This document shows, piece by piece, positions 8,023 to 16,631 of a DNA stretch of 63,424 nucleotides (its first letter is position 1; every line of letters starts with the position of its first letter). The notes below the pieces were generated by a model. It saw only the letters and a program-made list of their open reading frames with translations. It did no database searches and was not told where the DNA came from. The translations under genes and the position numbers were made by a program. Origin of the DNA: Bacteroidales bacterium (GTDB taxonomy: Bacteria; Bacteroidota; Bacteroidia; Bacteroidales; Marinilabiliaceae); NCBI GenBank assembly GCA_024401355.1, contig JAKSLF010000015.1, positions 1 through 63,424 on the forward strand, in the 5' to 3' direction.

Positions 8023-10866
8023 ATGGTTAAAAGGTTGTTTCATATATTGGTTGGGCTTGCAGCAGGTTTCTCTGCTGTGGCCCAGCCTTTGTTTAAGGAT
8101 CCCGATATCAGGGAAGGTAAGCTCTCCAACGGACTGACTTACTACATCCGCCATAATGCCACTGTCGAGGGCTTGGCCGATTTCTACCTGGCTCTCCGTG
8201 TCGGGTCGGTTCTCGAAGACAATGACCAGCGTGGTCTCGCTCATTTCCTCGAACACATGGCTTTCAACGGTTCCGAGCATTTCCCCGATGGCAACACCGG
8301 CAGCCGTTCCATACACAACTGGTGCGAACGCAACGGCATCAAGTTTGGTGCCGACCTCAATGCTTCTACCAGCATCGAACGCACTCTCTTCAACATCTCC
8401 AACGCTCCCGTCAGCAAGGCTGGAGTAGCCGACACTTGTCTGCTCATTCTCAACGACTGGAGCCACGCTCTGCTCCTTCGTGACGACGAAATTGACAACG
8501 AACGCAATGTCATCCACGAGGAGTGGCGAACTCGCCGTTCCACTATGGCCGTTAGTCGTATCATCGAAGAGGCTATGCCTATTATATATAAAGGTACTAA
8601 GTATGCTGACTGCCTGCCTATCGGTTCGATGGAGGTGGTCGACAATTTCCAATACGACGCACTCCGACGTTTCTACCGTTCTTGGTACCGTCCCGACCTT
8701 CAGGCGGTCGTCGTTGTCGGCGATGTCGATGTCGACTCGATGGAGCAGAAGATTCGACAGATGTTTTCATCCATACCGATGCCGGCTGATGCTTCGCCTC
8801 GCGAATATTATCCTGTGGCCGACAATGACGAGATGGTCATTTTCTCCAGGGCCGACAACGAGCAGCCTACGTTGAATCTTCAGCTTTTCATGAAGCGTGA
8901 CGCCTCGCCTCGCAACCAACGCGATTCACGTGAGGCGTTTGTCGACGGCTACAAGTCGCGTCTCGCTCTCTTTGTTGTCCGTCAGCGTCTCCAGCAGCTC
9001 ACCAATGTCGAACATCCGCTACTCGTGACGGCTTCCGCTCGCGACGGCATATTCTACATGACTGAGGAGAAGGATGCTTTCTCACTCAACCTCGGGCTCC
9101 GTCTCGACAATCCTAAGGCCGGCATCGATGCCGCAATGGAGGTCGTCATGAAGGCTCGACGTTTTGGCATCACCGAAGCTGAGTTCGAACATGCCAAGAT
9201 GCAGTTTAATGTCAATCTCGAACATCGTGTCGACAATAAAAACAAAACTCACAACTCCGAATATGTCGGCAAGATTATCTCACATTTCTGCAGCAATGCT
9301 CACCTGATGTCTATCGAACAGGAAGCCGACCTCGAACACGAACTGATGGACAATGTGACCATTGAGGAGGTCAACGAGACTCTGCGCAATATTGTCTTCG
9401 ACGATGCTACAGGCAAAAACCAGGTCGTTCTCCTCTACGGCCCGTCGCAGCATAACGGCAAGCCATACGCAATGCCTTCCGATAGCGATGTCAAGCAGTG
9501 GATTCTCGATGCTCAACGACGCGAATATGCCAACGATATCGTCAACTCTCCTGTCGACCGCCGCTTCATCAAGAAGCTCCCTAAGAAGGGTAAGATTGTC
9601 GACCGTTCCGATTTCGGCAATGGCTATACGAAGTATGTGCTTTCCAACGGCATTAATGTCTATGCCCGTCCTTCCGAACTCGAACCTAACCGCCTGACGA
9701 TAAAGATGTTCCGCGAAGGTGGTGCGGCTCTCTATCCCGACGAGGATGTACCGTCAATCCAGATGCTTGAGAATGTTATCGCCCGTAGCGGTGCTGCCGA
9801 TTTCGATTTCCTCACTCTCGAAAAGAAACGTGCCGGAAAGGCTCTGCGTGTCACTCCTTTCTTCGGCCAGGAGGAGGAGGGTATCGAAGGTGTCTGCGCT
9901 GCGTCCGACTTGAAGACTTGGCTCGAGGTAGCTTATCTCTATGTTACCCAGCCTCGCAAGGACAAGGATGTCTACGGCAGCATTACCGAACGTAAGCACG
10001 ATGTCCTCGTCAACAGAACTGCCAGCCCTAAGGTCGTCTTCAACGATTCGTTGCGACAGGCTTTGTATGTCAATCCGCAACGTACCGAACCACTAACTCT
10101 TGAAACTCTCCATAAGGTCTCGCACGACCGCATTATGGATATATATAAGGAACGTTTTTCCGATATGACCGGCATGTCTCTCATCGTCACCGGCGATATC
10201 CGAATGGACGATTTCGAGGATCTCATCTGCCAGTATGTTGCTTCACTTCCAGGACGTGGACGACGTAGCAAGATCAAGACCGAAGGACTACGTGAAAACT
10301 ATCTCAACGTGCGTCGTGGCAACAATACCACTGTCTTCGACTACAAGCAGGAGACACCGTCGGCTCTGACCCAAATTTCTTATTTCGCCGATATGCCTTA
10401 CACCGCTGCCAACGATATGAAGGCCGAAGTTCTCGCTCAGATCCTACGTACTGTCTATACCGAGACTATTCGCGAGAAGTTGGGTGGTACCTATGGTGTC
10501 CAGGTGTCGAGTCGTGGTTGGTCCAAGCCCGATCCTGGTATGTCATTGACTGTTAGCTTCCGTTGCGACCCCGAACGATACGAGTCGCTGCTACCTGCCG
10601 TCGAACAGCAGCTCAAGCTCATCGCCGACAACGGACCGACTGACATCCTGCTGAAAAATGTCAAGGAGTATGAGCATAAGTATTTCAACCGCATCGTCAT
10701 TTCCAACGGCTGGTGGGAGTATGTCTGCTACCACATGATTGCCGACAATATCGACTACAATGCGGCCTACCTCGACATCGTCGATTCGCTGACTCCACAA
10801 GACATACAGCAGTTCTGCCAGCAGATTCTCGCATCCAACAATCGTGTACTGGTGACTATGAAATAA
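8023..10866 (+). CDS. M16 family zinc protease (pitrilysin/insulinase type), exported
   Basis: 947 residues with a signal peptide (MVKRLFHILVGLAAGFSAVAQ). The inverted zinc motif HxxEH is H74-F-L-E-H78 (GLAHFLEHMAFNGSEHF), and the distal Glu helix is at 'DDEIDNERNVIHEEW'. A second M16-like half begins near residue 545 ('TKYVLSNGINVYARP') and lacks the zinc motif, as is normal for the two-lobed family. Predicted periplasmic peptidase degrading peptides. It follows the GLUG-like gene by 2 bp and precedes the FMN-binding gene by 12 bp. Confidence 0.92.
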   Translation: MVKRLFHILVGLAAGFSAVAQPLFKDPDIREGKLSNGLTYYIRHNATVEGLADFYLALRVGSVLEDNDQRGLAHFLEHMAFNGSEHFPDGNTGSRSIHNWCERNGIKFGADLNASTSIERTLFNISNAPVSKAGVADTCLLILNDWSHALLLRDDEIDNERNVIHEEWRTRRSTMAVSRIIEEAMPIIYKGTKYADCLPIGSMEVVDNFQYDALRRFYRSWYRPDLQAVVVVGDVDVDSMEQKIRQMFSSIPMPADASPREYYPVADNDEMVIFSRADNEQPTLNLQLFMKRDASPRNQRDSREAFVDGYKSRLALFVVRQRLQQLTNVEHPLLVTASARDGIFYMTEEKDAFSLNLGLRLDNPKAGIDAAMEVVMKARRFGITEAEFEHAKMQFNVNLEHRVDNKNKTHNSEYVGKIISHFCSNAHLMSIEQEADLEHELMDNVTIEEVNETLRNIVFDDATGKNQVVLLYGPSQHNGKPYAMPSDSDVKQWILDAQRREYANDIVNSPVDRRFIKKLPKKGKIVDRSDFGNGYTKYVLSNGINVYARPSELEPNRLTIKMFREGGAALYPDEDVPSIQMLENVIARSGAADFDFLTLEKKRAGKALRVTPFFGQEEEGIEGVCAASDLKTWLEVAYLYVTQPRKDKDVYGSITERKHDVLVNRTASPKVVFNDSLRQALYVNPQRTEPLTLETLHKVSHDRIMDIYKERFSDMTGMSLIVTGDIRMDDFEDLICQYVASLPGRGRRSKIKTEGLRENYLNVRRGNNTTVFDYKQETPSALTQISYFADMPYTAANDMKAEVLAQILRTVYTETIREKLGGTYGVQVSSRGWSKPDPGMSLTVSFRCDPERYESLLPAVEQQLKLIADNGPTDILLKNVKEYEHKYFNRIVISNGWWEYVCYHMIADNIDYNAAYLDIVDSLTPQDIQQFCQQILASNNRVLVTMK

Positions 10867-10878
10867 TACAGGTGAATT

Positions 10879-11268
10879 ATGATGAAGACTATTTTATTTT
10901 CGCTCCTCATGCTTCTGCTCGCTGATTCTGCCGAGCATGACGAGGTGATGAGAAAGGATGGCGATACATATATTGTCAATACTACTACTATATGCGACCG
11001 CAAGGGCTACAAGGATATTACACCTCTCGAGGTCTATATTAGAAAAGGTAAGGTGGTCAAGATTGTCGCCCTCGATAATAAGGAGAGTAAGGGATATTTC
11101 AACCCGATGACTCGCCGACTCTTCCCGCTCTACGAAAATCTGAAGCTCAGCAAGGCAAAGTCTCTCTCCAAGGAACCTTCCGTCGATGCCACTACGGGTG
11201 CAACGTTCAGTGGAAAGGCTGTGCAGGCTAATATAAATTCTGCTTTGCACTACTACGAAAGTCATTAG
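10879..11268 (+). CDS. Exported FMN-binding domain protein, predicted covalent flavoprotein
   Basis: 129 residues: a short hydrophobic N-terminus (MMKTILFSLLMLLLADSA) and one FMN_bind domain. The motif VDATTGATFSGKAV carries the [ST]-G-A-T signature at which ApbE attaches FMN through the Thr in RnfG/NqrC-type proteins. As a free-standing periplasmic domain it probably passes electrons to or from an envelope redox partner; no partner or apbE lies nearby. Possibly the last gene of the M16 transcription unit. Confidence 0.8.
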   Translation: MMKTILFSLLMLLLADSAEHDEVMRKDGDTYIVNTTTICDRKGYKDITPLEVYIRKGKVVKIVALDNKESKGYFNPMTRRLFPLYENLKLSKAKSLSKEPSVDATTGATFSGKAVQANINSALHYYESH

Positions 11269-11276
11269 TTTTTTCC

Positions 11277-11284
11277 TATCTTTG
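11277..11284 (+). promoter_or_regulatory. -7 box for the carboxylesterase gene
   Basis: TATCTTTG, 22 bp before the ATG. I see no good TTG at the usual -33 distance, so this is weaker than other boxes in the window. Confidence 0.45.
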
Positions 11285-11306
11285 CGCACAATTAATTTCA
11301 TTATCT

Positions 11307-12785
11307 ATGAGAAGTAAAATAATGCTTGCGTTGTGCGCACTGATGATGGTCGCATGCGCTACTAAGGAGGTTAACACCAATCCCGTCCTTACTGTCGAAG
11401 GAGGTATGATTCAGGGTGTCAACACCGAAATCAAAGGAGTTACTGTCTACAAGGGTATCCCATTTGCTGCACCACCAGTTGGCGAAAACAGATGGAAGGC
11501 TCCACAGCCTGTCGTCCCTTGGCGGGGTGTGAAGGTTTGCGACCAGTTCGGTCATCCTGCTTTCCAGGGCGCTCACTACGATGGCGGCTACACTACCGAA
11601 TGGGGCTATGGCGAAGAAAAAGCCTACAGCGAAGATTGTCTCTACCTCAATGTCTGGACTAAGGCTTCGGCTCAGCCTGACAAGAAGTTGCCTGTCGCTA
11701 TCTGGATTTTCGGTGGCGGTATGCGTGAAGGATGGGGTTCAGAACCTGAATTTGACGGTCAGGAATGGGCCAACAAGGATGTCGTCATTGTTACTTTCAA
11801 CTATCGTGTAGGTCCTTTCGGATTCTTCGCACATCCTGCTCTTTCGGCCGAAGATCCCGAACATGCTACTGGCAACTGGGGTACTCTCGACCAGATCGAG
11901 GCTATGAAGTGGGTGAAGAAGAATATCGCTCAGTTTGGTGGCGACCCCGACAATGTGATGATCTTTGGTCAGAGCGCCGGCGCTCGTAGCACTAAGTTCC
12001 TCTGCTCATCACCTCTCACTAAGGGACTGTTCAACAAGGCTGTCATCATGAGCGGTAGCGGTCTCATGCTTCCCGACAAGCAACCTGCTGCTATTCCTGG
12101 AATGCCTGCTCTGCCTATGGCTAAGCAGCTCACTCTCGCTGAGGCTGAACAGTCTATTAAGGCTGTTACCGACTGGGCTAACCTCACTACTGCCGAGCAA
12201 CTCCGCAAGGCTCCTACCGAGATGATTTATGCTCTCGGTATGACATATACTAGTGTCACTGGCAAACGCAGCTGCCTTACTGCCGGACCAATTTCTCCTT
12301 ATATCGACGGTTACGTTCTCGACAAGTCTTTTGACGATGCCTGCATCGATGGCTCGCTTGCCGATGTACCTTATATGATTGGTTTCACTCAGCACGATGC
12401 TGGTAATATGGGACCACAGATTGTCGACTTCTGCCTCAACAGAGAGGAAAAGGGCAATAAGGCTTGGGCTTATCAGTTCGCTCGTCCTCTGCCCGATGAT
12501 GGTAGCCATCCCGAGGATTATCTCAAGGGCGCTTTCCACTCGTCTGATTTGTGGTTCGTCTTCAAGTCTCTCAAGCATTGCTGGCGACCATGGACTAAGG
12601 GCGACTGGGATCTCTCCGAGAAGATGTTGACTGCCTGGTCCAACTTTGCCAAGTATGCCGACCCTAATGGTAAGGACGGTGGCGAATGGAAACCTTTCAC
12701 TAAGGACAATGGTCAGTTCATGCGTTTCATGCTCAACGAGAATGATGAAGAGGCTTCGTCACTCGGTCAGCCTGTCGGACGCTAA
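11307..12785 (+). CDS. Type-B carboxylesterase lipoprotein
   Basis: 492 residues. A lipoprotein signal (MRSKIMLALCALMMVAC) is followed by the complete carboxylesterase fold: 'VYKGIPFAAPPVGENRWK', 'SEDCLYLNVW', the nucleophile elbow GQSAGA with S213, and 'GAFHSSDLWFVF' carrying the probable catalytic His. The oxyanion-hole segment reads WIFGGGMREGWG where the family usually has HGGG, a change that may affect activity or specificity. Predicted to hydrolyse ester substituents (for example on plant polysaccharide or xenobiotics) at the cell envelope. A strong terminator follows. Confidence 0.88.
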   Translation: MRSKIMLALCALMMVACATKEVNTNPVLTVEGGMIQGVNTEIKGVTVYKGIPFAAPPVGENRWKAPQPVVPWRGVKVCDQFGHPAFQGAHYDGGYTTEWGYGEEKAYSEDCLYLNVWTKASAQPDKKLPVAIWIFGGGMREGWGSEPEFDGQEWANKDVVIVTFNYRVGPFGFFAHPALSAEDPEHATGNWGTLDQIEAMKWVKKNIAQFGGDPDNVMIFGQSAGARSTKFLCSSPLTKGLFNKAVIMSGSGLMLPDKQPAAIPGMPALPMAKQLTLAEAEQSIKAVTDWANLTTAEQLRKAPTEMIYALGMTYTSVTGKRSCLTAGPISPYIDGYVLDKSFDDACIDGSLADVPYMIGFTQHDAGNMGPQIVDFCLNREEKGNKAWAYQFARPLPDDGSHPEDYLKGAFHSSDLWFVFKSLKHCWRPWTKGDWDLSEKMLTAWSNFAKYADPNGKDGGEWKPFTKDNGQFMRFMLNENDEEASSLGQPVGR

Positions 12786-12806
12786 ACGATATTTTTGAGT
12801 TAAGAT

Positions 12807-12843
12807 GAAAAAGGCTTGGGACTAGTGGTCTCAAGCCTTTTTC
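12807..12843. terminator. Bidirectional hairpin terminator between convergent genes
   Basis: A 15-bp stem (12807-12821 with 12829-12843, one mismatch) around a 7-base loop, A-rich on the left and T-rich on the right. It can terminate both the esterase and the convergent pectate lyase. Confidence 0.85.
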
Positions 12844-12867
12844 GCGTGTGTGTGGAGTATAAAAAAA

Positions 12868-14445
12868 CTAGTGTGCTATTTGAATCTTGCGTGTCGCAAG
12901 TGAGTTTTTCGTATGCAGAACTACGATGTATATGCCCGACTTCAGCGACGATGTCTCTAGTTGGGAGGCTCTTGTCACGGTCACTCTCTTTCCTGTAATG
13001 TCATATATCTCTATCGTCTTGACGTCGTCCGATGCTGTGATCATTCCGTTCTCAATCTTGAGGTCCAATGTCGAAGCGTCGATATGCTTGATGCCTGTTG
13101 TCTTTGTATATTCCCTGTATCCAAGGTCTGGAGCATCGTCATTGTATGCACGTCCTACGTCAACACCTGCATCTATAAGGTCCGATTTCTCAACCAGCAG
13201 GAGCAATGTCCATTGTGGCAATGAACCGTCTTTCTGACGTGCCTTGGTGATGACTGTCGTGTCGAGCGACTGGAAGTCCTGGTCGTTGCATGCTATGCCT
13301 GTCAGGTTCCACGAGTTGTTTTTCTGGGTCACGCTCTTCGCTGATATGGAATTCTTTGATTTCGAACCAAGGCTGATGCAGTTCTTTATTATCAGCGAAC
13401 CGCCATTCTTGTTCGTGAATCCATAGTCTATTCCGTTGCTGTATGCTGTACAGTTTATCACGGTCATGCTGCCGAAGTCGTTGTTCTGGTCAAAGCCTTT
13501 TACCTTGTTGCCAACGGCAAGGCAGTTATACAGCTCAACGTCATGCACTTTCGAGTCACCACCTATCTTGAATCCGTTGCCATTACCAAGGTTCACGTAG
13601 TGTTCTAGTGTGACGTTCTCTATCGTTTTGCCGTCATCGTCTGTTATTGTCAGTCCTGACGCAAACTGGTCAAACCACTCTTTGTCTGTCTCATAGCGAC
13701 CATGGTTTCTCATGTCATACTCTTTCGGACCGTTGGCAAAGCATACACAGTTCTCAAATACCGTCGGTACGTCGTCCGATGTTATTCGCTGGTAGAAGTC
13801 CCATCCGTCATCCGAGTTGTTCCACGCACGGCAACCTATATATGTATTGCCCGGACCTGTATACTGCTTGTCGGCAAAACCATCAGCATTGCCACCAAAG
13901 TCAGCCTTTGTTATATCGCCAAGTTTATAGTCGAAGTTGTCATGCGAGTCGCAGTTGATTATCATGTTGTGTCCGCCTGTTCCCTTCATCTGTATGCCTG
14001 TGTCGCCATTGCCGTAGCCATCCAGCTGCTCAAATGTGTTATGCGATCCTTCGTTCAAGAGTCCGTTCTTGCCCGTGTAGCGTATTGTCACTCCCTTCAG
14101 GTGAACATACTGTGTCGTATTCTTGAAGATGAAACCTCGCTGTCCGTAAGCAATCTTGCGGAAGTCAAATATCGGAGTCTCACCCTCGCATGCCAATATC
14201 TTTATCGGATTCTCTTTCGTTCCTGCTGGCTTGATGTTGAGCGACGAACTGTAGTTGTATATTCCACCTCTTACATATAAGATGTCACCTGCCTGCAATT
14301 TGTTGACAAGTGTATAGAATGCACCCGGTGTCTCGTATGACGATCCGTTGCCTGTCGCATCAGGAGCTGAGTAGTATGTTGTCGCGTTTGCTTCCGTAAA
14401 TAGACCAACGAAAGCTGCTGCCAAAAGTGATAGTCTCTTTTTCAT
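12868..14445 (-). CDS. Pectate lyase-like right-handed beta-helix protein (PL9-like) with C-terminal sorting domain
   Basis: 525 residues. A signal peptide (MKKRLSLLAAAFVGLFTEANA) is followed by 'YYSAPDATGNGSSYETPGAF', 'AGDILYVRGGIYNY' and 'KPAGTKENPIKILA', then a beta-helix with 'NADGFADKQYTGPGNTYIGC', 'NNSDDGWDFY' and 'GNGFKIGGD', the features of PL9 pectate/rhamnogalacturonan lyases (Asp cluster for calcium, Lys in the active groove). The C-terminus 'KTIEIYDITGKRV ... SSLKSGIYIVVLHTK' is a type A sorting domain of type IX cargo. Likely secreted, cleaving pectin backbone by beta-elimination. It is a lone enzyme, not in a SusC/SusD locus. Confidence 0.78.
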   Translation of the reverse strand: MKKRLSLLAAAFVGLFTEANATTYYSAPDATGNGSSYETPGAFYTLVNKLQAGDILYVRGGIYNYSSSLNIKPAGTKENPIKILACEGETPIFDFRKIAYGQRGFIFKNTTQYVHLKGVTIRYTGKNGLLNEGSHNTFEQLDGYGNGDTGIQMKGTGGHNMIINCDSHDNFDYKLGDITKADFGGNADGFADKQYTGPGNTYIGCRAWNNSDDGWDFYQRITSDDVPTVFENCVCFANGPKEYDMRNHGRYETDKEWFDQFASGLTITDDDGKTIENVTLEHYVNLGNGNGFKIGGDSKVHDVELYNCLAVGNKVKGFDQNNDFGSMTVINCTAYSNGIDYGFTNKNGGSLIIKNCISLGSKSKNSISAKSVTQKNNSWNLTGIACNDQDFQSLDTTVITKARQKDGSLPQWTLLLLVEKSDLIDAGVDVGRAYNDDAPDLGYREYTKTTGIKHIDASTLDLKIENGMITASDDVKTIEIYDITGKRVTVTRASQLETSSLKSGIYIVVLHTKNSLATRKIQIAH

Positions 14446-14553
14446 TTGCCATCATTTTTCGATGATGCAAAATAACAAAGAATATCAGAAATGGTTGGTG
14501 GGGATTTTATTGCATTATAGTAGATAAAATGGCAATATGGCTCTAATTGTCTG

Positions 14554-15171
14554 CTATTTGACTCGTCCTGCTGCTATCCAGTTCTTCACGTAGTAGTCCT
14601 GGTTCAGGTCGCTGACGACCACGCCTTTCGAGGTGCTGGCATGTATGAATTTGTTGTTCTTGAGGTAGATGCCGACGTGGTTCGGTGTCGATGTCCTTTT
14701 GCCGTCGGTGCGGAAGAATACAAGGTCACCTTCTCGCAACTGCTCTTTCTTGATGCGTGTGCAGTTGTCGCTCAGCATTCCTGCCGACTGGCGTGTTAAT
14801 GTCTTCCCATATACTGCTTTATATACCGAGTATGTGAAGCCCGAGCAGTCGGTTCCGCTCTTCGATGTTCCTCCATATTTATATGGTACTCCCATCCATG
14901 AGGCACATTCGGCATATAGTTTTGTGTTGTCACCCGACGACGGAGTGAGTCCCAGTTTCTTGCAGTTTGCGTTATGAGCAGTTGAGTATGTGTCTTGGGA
15001 TGCCTCCTTTGATTTGTTGTCCTTAGATGAACTATTTGAAGTAGACCCTTTCGAGGATGTCTTTTTTGTTGATGGTAGTTGAGCGGTTGAGCGTGACGAT
15101 CGGCATGCTGGCGCTGTACATAATAAGGCAACAAAACCCAGTAGTGTCAATCTCTTATACAAACCTCTCAT
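14554..15171 (-). CDS. NlpC/P60 family cell-wall peptidase lipoprotein, copy 1
   Basis: 205 residues. Lipoprotein signal ending TAPAC, a Ser/Lys-rich linker, then an NlpC/P60 domain from about residue 85: 'YKYGGTSKSGTDCSGF' (catalytic Cys in DCSGF), 'TPNHVGIYL' (His) and 'FIHASTSKGVVV' (third catalytic position). Predicted gamma-D-glutamyl-diamino acid endopeptidase acting on peptidoglycan. It lies 13 bp downstream of a paralogue on the same strand. Confidence 0.9.
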   Translation of the reverse strand: MRGLYKRLTLLGFVALLCTAPACRSSRSTAQLPSTKKTSSKGSTSNSSSKDNKSKEASQDTYSTAHNANCKKLGLTPSSGDNTKLYAECASWMGVPYKYGGTSKSGTDCSGFTYSVYKAVYGKTLTRQSAGMLSDNCTRIKKEQLREGDLVFFRTDGKRTSTPNHVGIYLKNNKFIHASTSKGVVVSDLNQDYYVKNWIAAGRVK

Positions 15172-15184
15172 TATCGTATTGATA

Positions 15185-16018
15185 TTAATCTTTAGGGACG
15201 AATGTGATATCTTCCTCGCATTCCTCTACATTTCCATCCTCGTTAAACGAGATATTCATGATTTCACCTTCGGCTGCCTTGTCTATAGACTTGCGTGTTA
15301 CATTACTATTTGCTTGACCAAAATTCCCACTTGTGAGGAAAGCCTTGCTAACTCGTCCGCCCGTGAGGAATGTTTTGCGGTAGTAGTCGGAAGATAGTTC
15401 GCTGACTATAACACCTTTTGACGTGCTTGCGTGGGCAAATTTGCCATCTTTGAGGTAGATTCCTACATGGTTTGGAGTTGAAGTTACACGTCCGTCAGTA
15501 CGGAAGAACACAAGATCGCCTTCTTGCAGATTCGCCTTAGATACTTTTCGGCAGTCATTAGTTAGAATACCTGAAGACTGACGTGTGAGAGTTATATTGT
15601 AAACCGTCTTGTATATATTGCCTGTAAAACCAGAGCAGTCAACGCCGCTTTTGGAAGTGCCGCCATAACGATATGGTGTACCAATCCAACTGCATACTTC
15701 TGAGTATAGTTTTGCGTTATTGTTCTTGGTGAGTTTAAGGCCTAGTTTCGAGCCAAGCTTGTTGAGGTCGGAGCTTGATGTGGATGAACCTTTTTTGGAA
15801 CTATTGTTTTTGTTCTGGTTCTGTTTTTGTGTGATTGATGAAAGGTCGTTGATGTTTAGACCGTTCTCATGTCTCTTGTTGAAGTCTTCAGCAGATATTT
15901 TTCCTACGACTTTTGTCGTTGGTTTATTTGATGAGCATCCTGAGAATGTCAAAAACATTGCGATCAGACCTACTACAAATAGTGCGTGGTGAAATATACT
16001 ATTAAATGAAGGATTCAT
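15185..16018 (-). CDS. NlpC/P60 family cell-wall peptidase lipoprotein, copy 2
   Basis: 277 residues, clearly paralogous to the next gene downstream: the same 'TPYRYGGTSKSGVDCSGF', 'LTRQSSGIL', 'GDLVFFRTDG' and 'TPNHVGIYL' blocks. Lipobox-like F-S-G-C at residues 25-28. It differs by a C-terminal extension of about 55 residues ending in an acidic tail (EDGNVEECEEDITFVPKD), absent from copy 1. First gene of a two-gene operon transcribed from a box overlapping the divergent promoter of the gene at 16126. Confidence 0.88.
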   Translation of the reverse strand: MNPSFNSIFHHALFVVGLIAMFLTFSGCSSNKPTTKVVGKISAEDFNKRHENGLNINDLSSITQKQNQNKNNSSKKGSSTSSSDLNKLGSKLGLKLTKNNNAKLYSEVCSWIGTPYRYGGTSKSGVDCSGFTGNIYKTVYNITLTRQSSGILTNDCRKVSKANLQEGDLVFFRTDGRVTSTPNHVGIYLKDGKFAHASTSKGVIVSELSSDYYRKTFLTGGRVSKAFLTSGNFGQANSNVTRKSIDKAAEGEIMNISFNEDGNVEECEEDITFVPKD

Positions 16019-16046
16019 ATACGTTGAATTAAAAATTCACTATATA

Positions 16047-16078
16047 TTGTATTGTTTGTTGCAAATGTACTATATTTG
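16047..16078 (+). promoter_or_regulatory. Promoter for the C-GCAxxG-C-C gene
   Basis: -7 box TATATTTG at 16071-16078; TTG at 16047-16049 with a 21-bp spacer. Confidence 0.55.
16062..16069 (-). promoter_or_regulatory. -7 box for the NlpC/P60 operon (minus strand)
   Basis: TACATTTG on the minus strand, 43 bp before the ATG at 16018. It adjoins the divergent plus-strand box at 16071-16078. Confidence 0.5.
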
Positions 16079-16125
16079 TTTTTATAATACATTATTTATT
16101 TAAAAAAAATGTAAAAAATGTGCCA

Positions 16126-16626
16126 ATGGAAAGTATAGAAAATATATGTGATATCGACAAGTTCTCCGATGCTCGTGTAGCTCGTGCTGTCGAACTTTTC
16201 CACATGGGTTACAACTGCTCCCAGTCTGTAGCTTGTGCTTGGGCCGACTGCTATGGTCTGACTGTCCAACAAATGGCTCTTGTCGCTTCGTCGTTCGGCG
16301 GTGGTATCGGGCGAATGAGACTCACTTGTGGTGCTGCATGTGGTATGTTTATACTTGCCGGACTCGAATATGGCTATGCCGACCCAAAGGATAAGGAGAG
16401 AAAAAACGCCAACTATGCTATTGTCCAGGAACTCGCCAAGCGTTTCACGTCTGCCAACGGCAATCTCCAATGTGGTGCCCTGCTCCGTAATGCCGGAATA
16501 ACACCACACACCTCAAGCACTTCCGAAGAACGTACTCCTGAATATTACAAGAAACGTCCTTGTCCTAAAATCATCGAAGCTGCAGCTCGCATTTGGCTCG
16601 AATATATCCGCGAGCAGAAAGGGTAG
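16126..16626 (+). CDS. C-GCAxxG-C-C family (CGCAxxGCC) redox/metal protein
   Basis: 166 residues. Cysteines are in the family order: YNCSQSV, 'RMRLTCGAACGMFILAG' (the GCAxxG-like core) and 'NLQCGALL', with a small glycine-rich helix-breaking segment SSFGGGIG. These short proteins are thought to bind a metal or act in redox, but no reaction is established. ATG 16126 is preferred to the GTG 6 bp upstream. No signal peptide, so cytoplasmic. It converges on the next gene with a 5-bp gap and no evident terminator. Confidence 0.8.
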   Translation: MESIENICDIDKFSDARVARAVELFHMGYNCSQSVACAWADCYGLTVQQMALVASSFGGGIGRMRLTCGAACGMFILAGLEYGYADPKDKERKNANYAIVQELAKRFTSANGNLQCGALLRNAGITPHTSSTSEERTPEYYKKRPCPKIIEAAARIWLEYIREQKG

Positions 16627-16631
16627 TCACT

